From positions 248,001 through 312,000 of the forward strand of contig NZ_JABRWQ010000004.1 of assembly GCF_013249065.1 (NCBI RefSeq): DNA of 64,000 nt, written 5' to 3'. The translations under genes were made by a program, and so were the position numbers. Positions 53,147-61,599 of the stretch are shown one piece after another. The stretch is from Winogradskyella litoriviva. GTDB taxonomy: Bacteria; Bacteroidota; Bacteroidia; Flavobacteriales; Flavobacteriaceae. The stretch's first letter is position 1. Each line of letters opens with the position of its first letter. The notes below the pieces were generated by a model. The model worked only from the letters and a program-made list of their open reading frames with translations. It was not told the DNA's origin and did no database searches.

Positions 53147-54817
53147 TTATGTGATTTTCTTAACTTTTTCTTCAAACTCATCTCGGTTTATAGCTATATT
53201 TCTAATCTTTACACGATAGTTATATATAGTATTTACAGAATACCTTAATATTTTTGAAATTTGAGAACTGTTGGATATGCCTAATCTAATTAAAGCAAAA
53301 ATTCGTAGTTCTACTGTTAACGAGTTATCTTCTTTTACAATAATTCTATTTTCTTCTTTTAAGAGCGCATTAAAGCTTTCAACAAAATTTGGATATATGT
53401 GGAGAAAGGATTTATCAAAATTATTGTAGAATAGTTTTAATTCCTCATCTACAATATTTTTCGACTTAATCAGTTCAAGTAAATCATTGGTTTTATTGGT
53501 TACTATATATTTTCGAACTGTTTTTCTGTAAACGTCTAGTTTATCTATATAATCCGAGTATAAATTTAAAAAAGTCCCTATATATTGTTCTTTTATTAAA
53601 TCAATAGCTGAAAGTTCTTCATATAATCGTTTAAGGTCTTTATTTGTATAATTTAATTGTTCATTTAAATCCTTGAGCTTCAAATTAGCAGTTGCTAAAT
53701 ATTCTCTTCCTAATTTTATTTTTTTGTATTGTCTAATAATAAAAAACATTGCTATTAGTAATATTATTGATAAAAAACTAATAAACATCAGTTGTTTTTT
53801 TAGCTTATTACTTTGTTTAATACTTTCAGTTTCATAAGCTTTTGAAATAACAGGCAATACATTAGATATATCTAAAAATCTTAATTTAGAATTGTAAAAT
53901 TTGGCGTCTTCAAATGAAAAATCGATATACTTATGAGCTCTTTCTACATCGCCTTCTTCAAATAGAATGACGGCTAAATTGGCCATGGAAGCATTATCTT
54001 TTACTGAAGACTGAATATCTGAAATGGCAGACAAAATAAGAAACTTCTTTTGGTTCAATCTGCTTCCATCCATTTCATAACTCATGTAAGACCTATTAAA
54101 GGTCACCATCGCATATTCTCGTGTACCCATTTTTGCTAAATCCAGTCGTTTAGCGTTTATATCTAGAGCACTTTTAGTATCTCTGCTATCTCTATAGTTT
54201 TGTTCTGTAACTTCTAAATACAACTTAGAATCTTCACCAAGTTGTGATATTTGAATATCTAAGGAGTCTTTATAAGCAAAATACAATTGGTTATATTTAG
54301 CACTTATACTATGCACTCTCGAAATGGATCGAAGTTCATAATAACACCTCTTATAAATGATATAATAATCTCTAATTAATTCTTGAGATAATGTTGATGT
54401 TTTTATTTCTTCAAGTAATTTTATGGATTCATCATAGCGTCCAGAAGTGGCTAAAAGTTTTGCTAGCCTTAATGTAGATTCTTGTATAAATTGGCTATTA
54501 TCTAAATCATTAGCCAATTTTAAACTATGTTCTATATAATTTAAAGTAGAATCAAAGCTATAAAACTCATATTCTTCAATTAATCTATTAGTTATATAGT
54601 ATTCGTTTTCTAAGCTAGCTTCTGGATCTTCAAGTAATTTTTGTAAATTATTAATTCTTTCTTCTTTAGAAGAATCATACGTACTTCGTTTTAACATGGT
54701 TTCTTCCAATGTAACAAGCAAAGAATCCATATTTTGACTGTAAGATACAAAGTGTGCAACCCAAAATAATATGGAAAAAAATGGTATAAATCGCGTTGCT
54801 GTGTTCTTTTGAATCAT
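53147..54817 (-). CDS. DUF6377 transmembrane regulator
   Basis: The 556-residue protein has a signal sequence, a TPR-like helical periplasmic part (about 30-335), a membrane helix (343-361), a coiled coil (about 366-403) and a cytosolic C-terminal HTH (about 500-540; LRIFALIRLGISNSSQISKI then VNTIYNYRVKIRNIA). DUF6377 proteins are SusR-like PUL regulators in Bacteroidetes. The periplasmic part would sense an oligosaccharide and the HTH would activate the PUL. It lies 247 bases upstream of the first PUL gene on the same strand. Confidence 0.85.
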   Translation of the reverse strand: MIQKNTATRFIPFFSILFWVAHFVSYSQNMDSLLVTLEETMLKRSTYDSSKEERINNLQKLLEDPEASLENEYYITNRLIEEYEFYSFDSTLNYIEHSLKLANDLDNSQFIQESTLRLAKLLATSGRYDESIKLLEEIKTSTLSQELIRDYYIIYKRCYYELRSISRVHSISAKYNQLYFAYKDSLDIQISQLGEDSKLYLEVTEQNYRDSRDTKSALDINAKRLDLAKMGTREYAMVTFNRSYMSYEMDGSRLNQKKFLILSAISDIQSSVKDNASMANLAVILFEEGDVERAHKYIDFSFEDAKFYNSKLRFLDISNVLPVISKAYETESIKQSNKLKKQLMFISFLSIILLIAMFFIIRQYKKIKLGREYLATANLKLKDLNEQLNYTNKDLKRLYEELSAIDLIKEQYIGTFLNLYSDYIDKLDVYRKTVRKYIVTNKTNDLLELIKSKNIVDEELKLFYNNFDKSFLHIYPNFVESFNALLKEENRIIVKEDNSLTVELRIFALIRLGISNSSQISKILRYSVNTIYNYRVKIRNIAINRDEFEEKVKKIT

Positions 54818-55029
54818 TTAAGACAATAATTTAATTTAGATAGGCCGTAAACAAATATCTAAAAAAGTTTAGGAATGATGATCTCTAATTTATAGAAATT
54901 GTTAATTGAATTAATAATCAGCATATAGCTTTACTTATAAATCACTTATTCAAAACGTAAGAGCATTTCTAAGAACTTTGTTATATACAAGTGAGGAGAA
55001 AGCGCAGAACTTGCTATATTATAATAGGT

Positions 55030-56085
55030 TTACAGCCCCTTAGATTTACGTAAGATTTTAACAACACGACTATGGGTTATTTGTAGCAGATTCCATTGGT
55101 AGCCTTCAAAATCTGTGGTATTCATAAATTGAACCACAACAGCATCAATATCCTTATGGTATTCTGCCAAACATTGGTAGCCAGGCGCTAATCCACCATG
55201 GTTAAACTCATAAAGAGATGAGTAAGTTTCCATTTCTTTTTTATTAAGCAATGAGCCATCATTTAAAGCCCTTAAAAATATGCCAACATCTTCTGCAGAA
55301 GCTATCATCATTCCGTTATTTTCGGTTTTAAAGTCCTTGTCTACTCCAACATAGTAACCACTCATAACATCATCTAGATTAACATCATTTAGAGAACCAA
55401 ATGTATGCTCCAACCCAAGTGGATTTAAAATAACTTCCGTGAAATAGTCTTGTCTAGAACCTCCTGTAACTTGTTCAATGATTCTAGAGAGTAACAAATA
55501 GTTGGTGTTAGAATAGCCATAGTCTTCATTAGGCTCAAAGTTGGCAGGTAAATCTAGCGCATACTTTAAGACATCTATATTGGTGTTTGGTTGGTTTTTC
55601 CAATAATCAGCACTATCCGTGAAGTTTGGAATACCACTACGGTGTTGTACCATCATCCGCAACGTAATTTGGTTTGCATTTTCAATTCTATTAATGAGTT
55701 CAGGAAAGTAATCCGCAACTGTTTTATCTAAAGAAATGCGCTTGTCATTTGCTAATTTGGTGATAGCCACAGCAACGTATAACTTACTGATGCTAGCGAT
55801 TTTAAATAAAGCCTGAGGATTAGCTGGTATTTTAAGTTCGCGGTTATGATATCCAGCTGAATAAAAAGCGGGCGGTTTACCAGCTTCATCTACATAAATA
55901 ATGACACCATCAAATCCATAACTTTGCGTCTGGTTAACCTGTTCTTGAACCGTATCTGGTAATGGTAATATCCATGCCTTAACCAAAATCCAAGGTACAA
56001 ACCATAAGGAAACAAAAGTACTTGTTAATAAGACTATTCTAAATATTTGTTTGCCCTTACTGGTGCTTTTTTTATGCGTTTTCAT
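55030..56085 (-). CDS. Membrane-anchored serine hydrolase, beta-lactamase family
   Basis: The 351-residue protein has a membrane anchor (about 16-40) and a class C-like domain with S98-I-S-K101 in FKIASISKLYVA and Y-S-N in DYGYSNTNYLL. Later blocks are weakly like HxG, with AEYHKDIDAVVVQFMN near the end. It is the third family member in the window. It probably acts in the periplasm on peptidoglycan peptides or small esters. It is not linked to the PUL; the regulator gene upstream belongs to another transcript. Confidence 0.8.
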   Translation of the reverse strand: MKTHKKSTSKGKQIFRIVLLTSTFVSLWFVPWILVKAWILPLPDTVQEQVNQTQSYGFDGVIIYVDEAGKPPAFYSAGYHNRELKIPANPQALFKIASISKLYVAVAITKLANDKRISLDKTVADYFPELINRIENANQITLRMMVQHRSGIPNFTDSADYWKNQPNTNIDVLKYALDLPANFEPNEDYGYSNTNYLLLSRIIEQVTGGSRQDYFTEVILNPLGLEHTFGSLNDVNLDDVMSGYYVGVDKDFKTENNGMMIASAEDVGIFLRALNDGSLLNKKEMETYSSLYEFNHGGLAPGYQCLAEYHKDIDAVVVQFMNTTDFEGYQWNLLQITHSRVVKILRKSKGL

Positions 56086-56254
56086 GAAGCCTTATATTTT
56101 GTTATTGATAAGGTAACAAAAATATGAAGGAATTTCAAGGGCTTGCCGTTTAACATCCTGAACTGTAAAATACTGTGGATGAATTGGTAAATCTCCACAA
56201 TAAAGACCTCTTTTTAATTAAGATTTTCCAATACTATTGAGTAACATTTTGTTC

Positions 56255-56740
56255 TTAAAATTTAATTTTAAAAGCCTCAAATACATGACTCATTGTCCAC
56301 GCAGGACCAATCATTAAAAACTGTAAATCTTTGAGGAATGAAGGTTTTTTGCCTTCATGATTATGTCCGATAAATTGGCCAATCCAAGCAACTACAAATA
56401 TGCCAAGCATTATTACCCAAAGTGGTGCCATCTGCAATTGTGCAATTTGATGAATTGTAAAAAGCACCAACGCTGAAAACACCAGCATACCTATAAACAA
56501 AACCATAGACAAGCGTAAATAATAGATTAAGCCTAACACAATAACGAGCGTTCCAAAATGGATGTACGATGCAAAAGAATTGGGAAACACACTAACTATG
56601 GCCTCTGGCACAGGAATACAGCTTAGTAGACCAATAAGACTAAAAAAGATGAGTGGCACACAAATGTAATGTATAGCAATATTTAATTTGGTTTGATGGC
56701 TCTCTGCGTATTCGTTTAATAGTGCTTCAATTTTTCTCAT
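56255..56740 (-). CDS. Mpo1-like (DUF962) membrane protein
   Basis: The 161-residue protein has four hydrophobic segments and the DUF962 pattern: YAESHQTKLNIAIHYICVPL near 11-30 with H15 and H24, and GHNHEGKKPSFLKDL near 127-142. The yeast homologue Mpo1 is an Fe(II)-dependent dioxygenase that shortens 2-hydroxy fatty acids; histidines are the likely metal ligands. Bacterial members are not characterised. The gene is 11 bases after the TetR gene and probably shares its promoter. Confidence 0.85.
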   Translation of the reverse strand: MRKIEALLNEYAESHQTKLNIAIHYICVPLIFFSLIGLLSCIPVPEAIVSVFPNSFASYIHFGTLVIVLGLIYYLRLSMVLFIGMLVFSALVLFTIHQIAQLQMAPLWVIMLGIFVVAWIGQFIGHNHEGKKPSFLKDLQFLMIGPAWTMSHVFEAFKIKF

Positions 56741-56751
56741 GATTCTCTTAT

Positions 56752-57378
56752 TTATTTAGTCGTTGTTTTAATAAATTTTCGAAGTTCTTGATATTCGCTC
56801 ATCCCTTTTTCAGTTAAATATGGTAACAGCAGATTCCACTGAATTTCTATACACGGTCGTTTGTTAACCTCATACTGTTCTGTTTTCATTGTTTGTTTTT
56901 GGGCTTGCCAAAACGTACTAATCATCCAAATGGTATAAATCACCTGATCGTAATCAATCGTTTGGGTTTCTGGCACCATTCTACCCGATTCAACATAGTA
57001 ATCAATCAGTTTTCTAGCATCTTTAAAGCGTACTAAATTAGACGCTTCGTATTGTTTTGAAATGCTAGGATAAACCGTAGAAATGTGTACAATGTCTTTA
57101 AAGAAAAAGGCATAACGTTGTTGTAGATTATCAAATTTCTGCATCATTTCTTCAAAATGAAACAATGTGATGTACGTGTTCTCAGGAAGAATGTAATCTA
57201 AGGTTTCATCATACATTTCTGTATAAATCACCTTTAATAAAGCTTCCTTGTTTAGGTAATGATACCTTAAATTTCCTGCGCTAATTCCAAGTTTATCGGC
57301 TATTTGCTTCATAGAAACTACCGAAAATCCCAAAGTATTAAATAAAGAAATTGCTTCTGTTTTAATTTTATGTTTCAT
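56752..57378 (-). CDS. TetR/AcrR-family transcriptional regulator
   Basis: The 208-residue protein has a TetR HTH at about 5-50 (TEAISLFNTLGFSVVSMKQI then ADKLGISAGNLRYHYLNKEAL) and a ligand-binding domain of the flavobacterial type (IVHISTVYPSISKQYEASN). It probably controls itself and the Mpo1-like gene downstream. No clear inverted-repeat operator was identified in the gap to 57599. Confidence 0.9.
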   Translation of the reverse strand: MKHKIKTEAISLFNTLGFSVVSMKQIADKLGISAGNLRYHYLNKEALLKVIYTEMYDETLDYILPENTYITLFHFEEMMQKFDNLQQRYAFFFKDIVHISTVYPSISKQYEASNLVRFKDARKLIDYYVESGRMVPETQTIDYDQVIYTIWMISTFWQAQKQTMKTEQYEVNKRPCIEIQWNLLLPYLTEKGMSEYQELRKFIKTTTK

Positions 57379-57498
57379 TATGATGGTAACGAATATAGAA
57401 CATTATTACTATAATATAAAAATAATTAGTAAGCACTGACTAAATTAATTTCGTTTCTCATCCATATTATAAAAAAAACAGTCTAGTTTCCTTCCGTT

Positions 57499-57534
57499 CA
57501 TCGAAAAATTAGGCTAAACGGACACTTTTCGATG
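57499..57534. promoter_or_regulatory. Inverted repeat upstream of the surface-protein gene
   Basis: CATCGAAAA (57499-57507) and TTTTCGATG (57526-57534) form a perfect 9-bp inverted repeat around 18 bases, about 65-100 bases before the ATG at 57599. The lower TAATTTTG at 57563-57570 fits the TAnnTTTG -7 box. It could be an operator or a hairpin in the leader. Confidence 0.4.
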
Positions 57535-57598
57535 AGTGACATTCTTTTTTAGTTTAAATTATTAATTTTGATATAATTAACCTACAAACCCAAATGTT

Positions 57599-59419
57599 AT
57601 GGAAATAAAAAAACTACTATTTAGTTTAGTTATTGGTTGCTCCTATCTTAATGTTACAAGTTATTTAGAAGCCCAATCTAACCCTGTTAATCCAACAGAA
57701 GCTGCAACCAATTTTAATATTTTTACCTCTGGTGACGCCATTGCTATTAAGACAGAAACAGAAGGTTCTTGGGCTGTTGGTGGTGATTTCATTTTAGATG
57801 GTACAATAAATATTTTTGGTGGCGTAAATTATTATAATCAAGATACGCAACCTACAGCTCTAGTTGTAGCCGGAAAGATTAATTATAATTCTGGACAACT
57901 ACAAATTCTGCAAAACAACTTTATTAAAATTGGAGATTTATCAACGAGTTCTATTTTTGAAGTTGATCAAAACAATGTGGTGAGCAATACTAGAATTACT
58001 GCAAACGGCGCAAATTACGATAGCACACCTAGAATTGCCCTTGCAACTCAGCAAACTGCAAATTCTATTGCAGAAGATCCTCAGGTAGATTTTAGTTCTG
58101 CTTTTGTAGAATTTATATCTATTTCAAATTATTTAGGCACGCTAACAACCAATACAACTTGGACTGCAAGTGAATTTAATTATGGTAAATTATGGATTGA
58201 CTTAACACCAAATGAAACTAATGTTATCAATTTAACTGTTGCGGAATTTAATGCGTTGAGTGAAATTAAATTTAATAATCAAGTGCCATCAACAGATATC
58301 CCTTTTGTAATTAACATCACAGATAGTAATGATAGTAGCGAGGTTATTATAGATAGCTGGCCAAATATTGTTGGTAATCCCTTAAGTTATGCACCATACA
58401 TATTAATTAATTTTCCTGATATTACATCTACCATCAACTATGTTGGAGGTGCTCAAGTTTACGGTACCATCTATGCGCCAGAAGCACGTTTTAATAACAG
58501 AAGTAATTTTAATATAGATGGTCAAATTATTGTTGAAAAGTTTGAACAAAACTCCGGAGAAGTTCATCCTTATATTTTTGATTCTACTATAGATATACCT
58601 GATGACTCTACACCTGTAGAAATTTGCGACGGTATAGACAATAATGGTGATGGTGTTATAGATGAAGGATTTGCTGACACAGATGGTGATGGTGTTGCCG
58701 ACTGTATAGATAATTGTGTAGACTCTTACAATCCTAACCAAGTTGATGAAGATGGAAATGGTATTGGTGATGCTTGTGAGATTCAAGAAGCAGTAGAAAT
58801 TTGTGATGGTATAGATAATAATGGTGATGGTGTTATAGATGAAGGTTTTACAGATACAGATGGCGATGGTATAGCAGATTGTATAGATAATTGCGTAGAT
58901 ACTCACAATCCTGACCAAGTTGATGAAGATGGAAATGGTATTGGTGATAGTTGTGAGGCTCAAGAATTAGAGTGGTTTTGTGATGGTGTAGATAATGATG
59001 GAGATGGCCTTATAGATGAAGGTTATACAGATACAGATGGCGATGGTGTTGCAGATTGTATAGATAATTGTCTTGAAACTTTTAATCCTGATCAGTTAGA
59101 CGAAAACAATAATTATATTGGTGATGTTTGCGAAGGTTTTTTTGAAGATGCTGGTAGAGCTGCTCTCAGCTTAGAGCTTTACCCTGTTCCCTTTAAAGGT
59201 ATTATAAATTTAAGTTATACTTCTAATATAGATACTACCGCTACAATAGAGATATTTGATATTCACGGTAGTTTACTAAAGACGGTGGATAATTTTGTAG
59301 ATAAAAATGCGAATATTATAAAATTAGATTTAACTGATATTGAATTAGGAAGTCAGGTTTTATTTGTACGTTTTAAGACAAGTGAAGGTACCATTTACAA
59401 AAAGATAATTTCAAAATAA
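57599..59419 (+). CDS. Surface protein with choice-of-anchor-A domain, MopE/thrombospondin-3-like repeats and T9SS tail
   Basis: The 606-residue protein has a signal peptide (to about 26) and a choice-of-anchor-A domain (about 35-330; FNIFTSGDAIAIK, TEGSWAVGGDF, VYGTIYAPEARFNN, IDGQIIVEKFEQNSGEVHP). Three 59-residue repeats follow (about 340-510), each with a CDGIDNNGDGVIDEG motif and DTDGDGVADCIDNC. These Asp-rich, Cys-containing loops probably bind calcium. A T9SS sorting domain (about 525-606, ending KKIISK) follows. It is likely secreted and attached to the surface; the ligand is unknown. It is divergent from the TetR gene. Confidence 0.85.
   Translation: MEIKKLLFSLVIGCSYLNVTSYLEAQSNPVNPTEAATNFNIFTSGDAIAIKTETEGSWAVGGDFILDGTINIFGGVNYYNQDTQPTALVVAGKINYNSGQLQILQNNFIKIGDLSTSSIFEVDQNNVVSNTRITANGANYDSTPRIALATQQTANSIAEDPQVDFSSAFVEFISISNYLGTLTTNTTWTASEFNYGKLWIDLTPNETNVINLTVAEFNALSEIKFNNQVPSTDIPFVINITDSNDSSEVIIDSWPNIVGNPLSYAPYILINFPDITSTINYVGGAQVYGTIYAPEARFNNRSNFNIDGQIIVEKFEQNSGEVHPYIFDSTIDIPDDSTPVEICDGIDNNGDGVIDEGFADTDGDGVADCIDNCVDSYNPNQVDEDGNGIGDACEIQEAVEICDGIDNNGDGVIDEGFTDTDGDGIADCIDNCVDTHNPDQVDEDGNGIGDSCEAQELEWFCDGVDNDGDGLIDEGYTDTDGDGVADCIDNCLETFNPDQLDENNNYIGDVCEGFFEDAGRAALSLELYPVPFKGIINLSYTSNIDTTATIEIFDIHGSLLKTVDNFVDKNANIIKLDLTDIELGSQVLFVRFKTSEGTIYKKIISK
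58616..59146 (+). repeat. Three tandem 177-bp coding repeats
   Basis: The units start near 58616, 58793 and 58970 with a period of exactly 177 bases (59 codons). The first two are nearly identical at protein level; the third is more diverged. They code for the MopE/thrombospondin-3-like calcium-binding repeats of the surface protein. Confidence 0.9.
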
Positions 59420-59450
59420 TATTTGATTATTTTAATAAAAAATTAATGCT

Positions 59451-59489
59451 AAAAAAGCCAGATAAATTAAAAAATATCTGGCTTTTTTA
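59451..59489 (+). terminator. Rho-independent terminator
   Basis: AAAAAAGCCAGATA and TATCTGGCTTTTTT form a long stem around a short AT-rich loop, 31 bases after the surface-protein stop codon, with a T-run on the plus strand. Confidence 0.9.
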
Positions 59490-59639
59490 TAGGGTTAAAA
59501 CATCGTATTTAGATTTGATAAAGCTTAATTTATGACGTTTTGAAGACTTAAATTTTCAACCTCTAGATTTATTGAGTTTCTTCATTATTTTATTGGCTTT
59601 TTAACAGGTAAAAACAGCCTAATTTTATGGTATTATAAG

Positions 59640-59647
59640 TATCTTTG
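59640..59647 (+). promoter_or_regulatory. Candidate -7 box for meaB
   Basis: TATCTTTG fits the TAnnTTTG consensus and ends 45 bases before the meaB ATG. No good -33 box was identified. Confidence 0.4.
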
Positions 59648-59692
59648 TTAGGAGCCAAACCTTAAAAAAAATTCAGCTTTTTTATCTCAAAA

Positions 59693-60697
59693 ATGAAAAA
59701 CTACAAACCAAAAAATAGACTTAGTAAACAGGCATACATCGATGGTATTTTGCGTGGCGATCGGGTTATTTTATCTAGAGCCATAACCGTGATTGAAAGT
59801 AATCTAGACAGTGATAAAGTATTAGCCAAAGAAATTGTTCAACAAATATTGCCCAACTCCGGAAACTCTATCCGCATTGGAATTACAGGTGTTCCAGGTG
59901 TTGGTAAAAGCACCTTTATTGAAGCCTTTGGATTGTATTTAGTTAAAGAAGGCCATAAAGTTGCAATTTTATCGATAGACCCAAGTAGTCAACGATCTAA
60001 AGGCAGTATTTTAGGTGATAAAACCCGAATGGAAGAGTTAGCTAATCTCCAAGAAGCGTATATTAGACCTTCGGCATCTGGTGATACTTTAGGCGGTGTG
60101 GCGAACAAAACTGGAGAAACCATGTTACTATGCGAAGCTGCAGGCTATGATGTTATTTTAATTGAAACGGTAGGTGTTGGACAGTCGGAAACAGCGGTTC
60201 ACGGTATGACAGATTTCTTTCTTTTATTGATGCTTGCAGGTGCTGGTGACGAATTGCAAGGTATTAAAAAAGGTATTATGGAAATGGCAGATATGCTGGT
60301 TATCAATAAAGCCGATGGCGATAATATTACCAAGAGTAAAATTGCCAAACGACAATACCAAAATGCCCTTCATATTTTTCCATTAGCAGAATCTGGCTGG
60401 AGTCCTGTAGTAAGAACCGCTTCTGCCATAAAAAACATAGGTATATCTAAAGTATGGGAAGAAATATTAAAGTATAAAGCGCATGTTGATGCCAATGGTT
60501 ATTTTATAAAAAACAGAAACCATCAACAAATAAAATGGATGTACAATAATATTAATGAAGAACTAAAGCAGTTGTTTTACAATTCAAAAGATATTAAAAA
60601 CGAACTTTCGAGATTAGAAAAAGATGTTATTGCAGCAGAAATTTCTCCTGTTAAAGCTGCTCAACAAATCATAGAGCAATTTAAAAAATCATTCTAG
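59693..60697 (+). CDS. meaB: Methylmalonyl-CoA mutase-associated GTPase MeaB
   Basis: The 334-residue protein carries the G3E P-loop G66-VPGVGKST74, the switch segments LSIDPSSQRSKGSILGDKTRM and IETVGVGQSE, and the NKADGDN guanine motif (NKxD). It loads and protects the B12 cofactor of methylmalonyl-CoA mutase by GTP hydrolysis. The partner mutase genes lie just downstream on the opposite strand. It shares a transcript with the thioesterase gene (15 bases apart). Confidence 0.95.
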   Translation: MKNYKPKNRLSKQAYIDGILRGDRVILSRAITVIESNLDSDKVLAKEIVQQILPNSGNSIRIGITGVPGVGKSTFIEAFGLYLVKEGHKVAILSIDPSSQRSKGSILGDKTRMEELANLQEAYIRPSASGDTLGGVANKTGETMLLCEAAGYDVILIETVGVGQSETAVHGMTDFFLLLMLAGAGDELQGIKKGIMEMADMLVINKADGDNITKSKIAKRQYQNALHIFPLAESGWSPVVRTASAIKNIGISKVWEEILKYKAHVDANGYFIKNRNHQQIKWMYNNINEELKQLFYNSKDIKNELSRLEKDVIAAEISPVKAAQQIIEQFKKSF

Positions 60698-60712
60698 ATA
60701 AAGCTATTCAAA

Positions 60713-61465
60713 ATGACGTTTGATAATTTTTTTGAACAAGAATTTGAATTACGCTATTTTGAAATGAATGCATTAGGCCATGCTTCACCTGCAATTATGC
60801 TTGCCTTATTAGAAGAAACGGCCGCAGACCACTGTTATGTTATTGACTACAGTCTATTTGATTTATTAGAAGAAAATGTGGGTTGGGTATTAGTCTCTGG
60901 GGTTTTGCAAATGGAACGCTATCCACGTTATAAAGAAAAAATCACCATTAGAACATGGTTATCTCAATACTCCTCTATTAAAGGCTATAGAGAAAATATC
61001 ATCTATGACGAACACCGCAATATTATAGGTCGAGCCAAAGGATTATGGGTTTTCTTTGATATAGACAAGCGGCGACCTAAACCCATTTTTAATTCCATTA
61101 AAGATAAATGGTCTTTTTATAATGCCGTTTCAATTGACCATAATATAAGGAAAAAACTAAATGTTGTAGAAGACGCTGATTATACCAATGTTTTTAAGGT
61201 TAACCGATTTGATACCGATACAAATAAACACGTAAATAATATTAGATATCTTCAATGGGTCATAGAATCTATACCCGAAGACATTGTAGACCATTATTAT
61301 TTACATACTATAGATGGTCGTTTTATTGCTGAAGCGCAATATGGTGATACTGTTTTGTCTCAAACTAAAATATTAGCATCACCACATAAATTTCAACACA
61401 CAATAAAAGTTGAAGGCAGTGATAAAGTCTGTGCATCTGCTATTACATATTGGAAGAAATATTAA
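60713..61465 (+). CDS. Acyl-ACP thioesterase
   Basis: The 250-residue protein has two hot-dog domains, as in acyl-ACP thioesterases. The N-terminal FELRYFEMNALGHASPAIML, the central SQYSSIKGYRENIIYDE and the second-domain DTDTNKHVNNIRYLQWVIE (the catalytic Asn/His loop) are seen. It releases free fatty acids from ACP in the cytosol. Such genes often sit beside methylmalonyl-CoA mutase genes in Flavobacteriia; a direct metabolic link is inference. Confidence 0.88.
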   Translation: MTFDNFFEQEFELRYFEMNALGHASPAIMLALLEETAADHCYVIDYSLFDLLEENVGWVLVSGVLQMERYPRYKEKITIRTWLSQYSSIKGYRENIIYDEHRNIIGRAKGLWVFFDIDKRRPKPIFNSIKDKWSFYNAVSIDHNIRKKLNVVEDADYTNVFKVNRFDTDTNKHVNNIRYLQWVIESIPEDIVDHYYLHTIDGRFIAEAQYGDTVLSQTKILASPHKFQHTIKVEGSDKVCASAITYWKKY

Positions 61466-61540
61466 CTTTTAATTGAGTAGGCAATATTATCATTAACGCT
61501 ATGGGATTAATGGGGAGTTATCATATTTCATTTTTAAACT

Positions 61541-61576
61541 AAAAAAAGCCCAAACAAGTTAATGTTTGAGCTTTTC
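61541..61576. terminator. Bidirectional Rho-independent terminator
   Basis: AAAAGCCCAAACA and TGTTTGAGCTTTT form a 13-bp stem with one mismatch, with T-runs on both strands, between the convergent thioesterase and mutase genes. Confidence 0.85.
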
Positions 61577-61599
61577 TCCTAATATATCAACCAGGTACT

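Noticed and set aside
58403-58963. Long minus-strand reading frame opposite the surface-protein repeats
   Set aside because: It is rich in Ile, Thr and Tyr and only mirrors the Asp-rich tandem repeats of the plus-strand gene; there is no start context or family.
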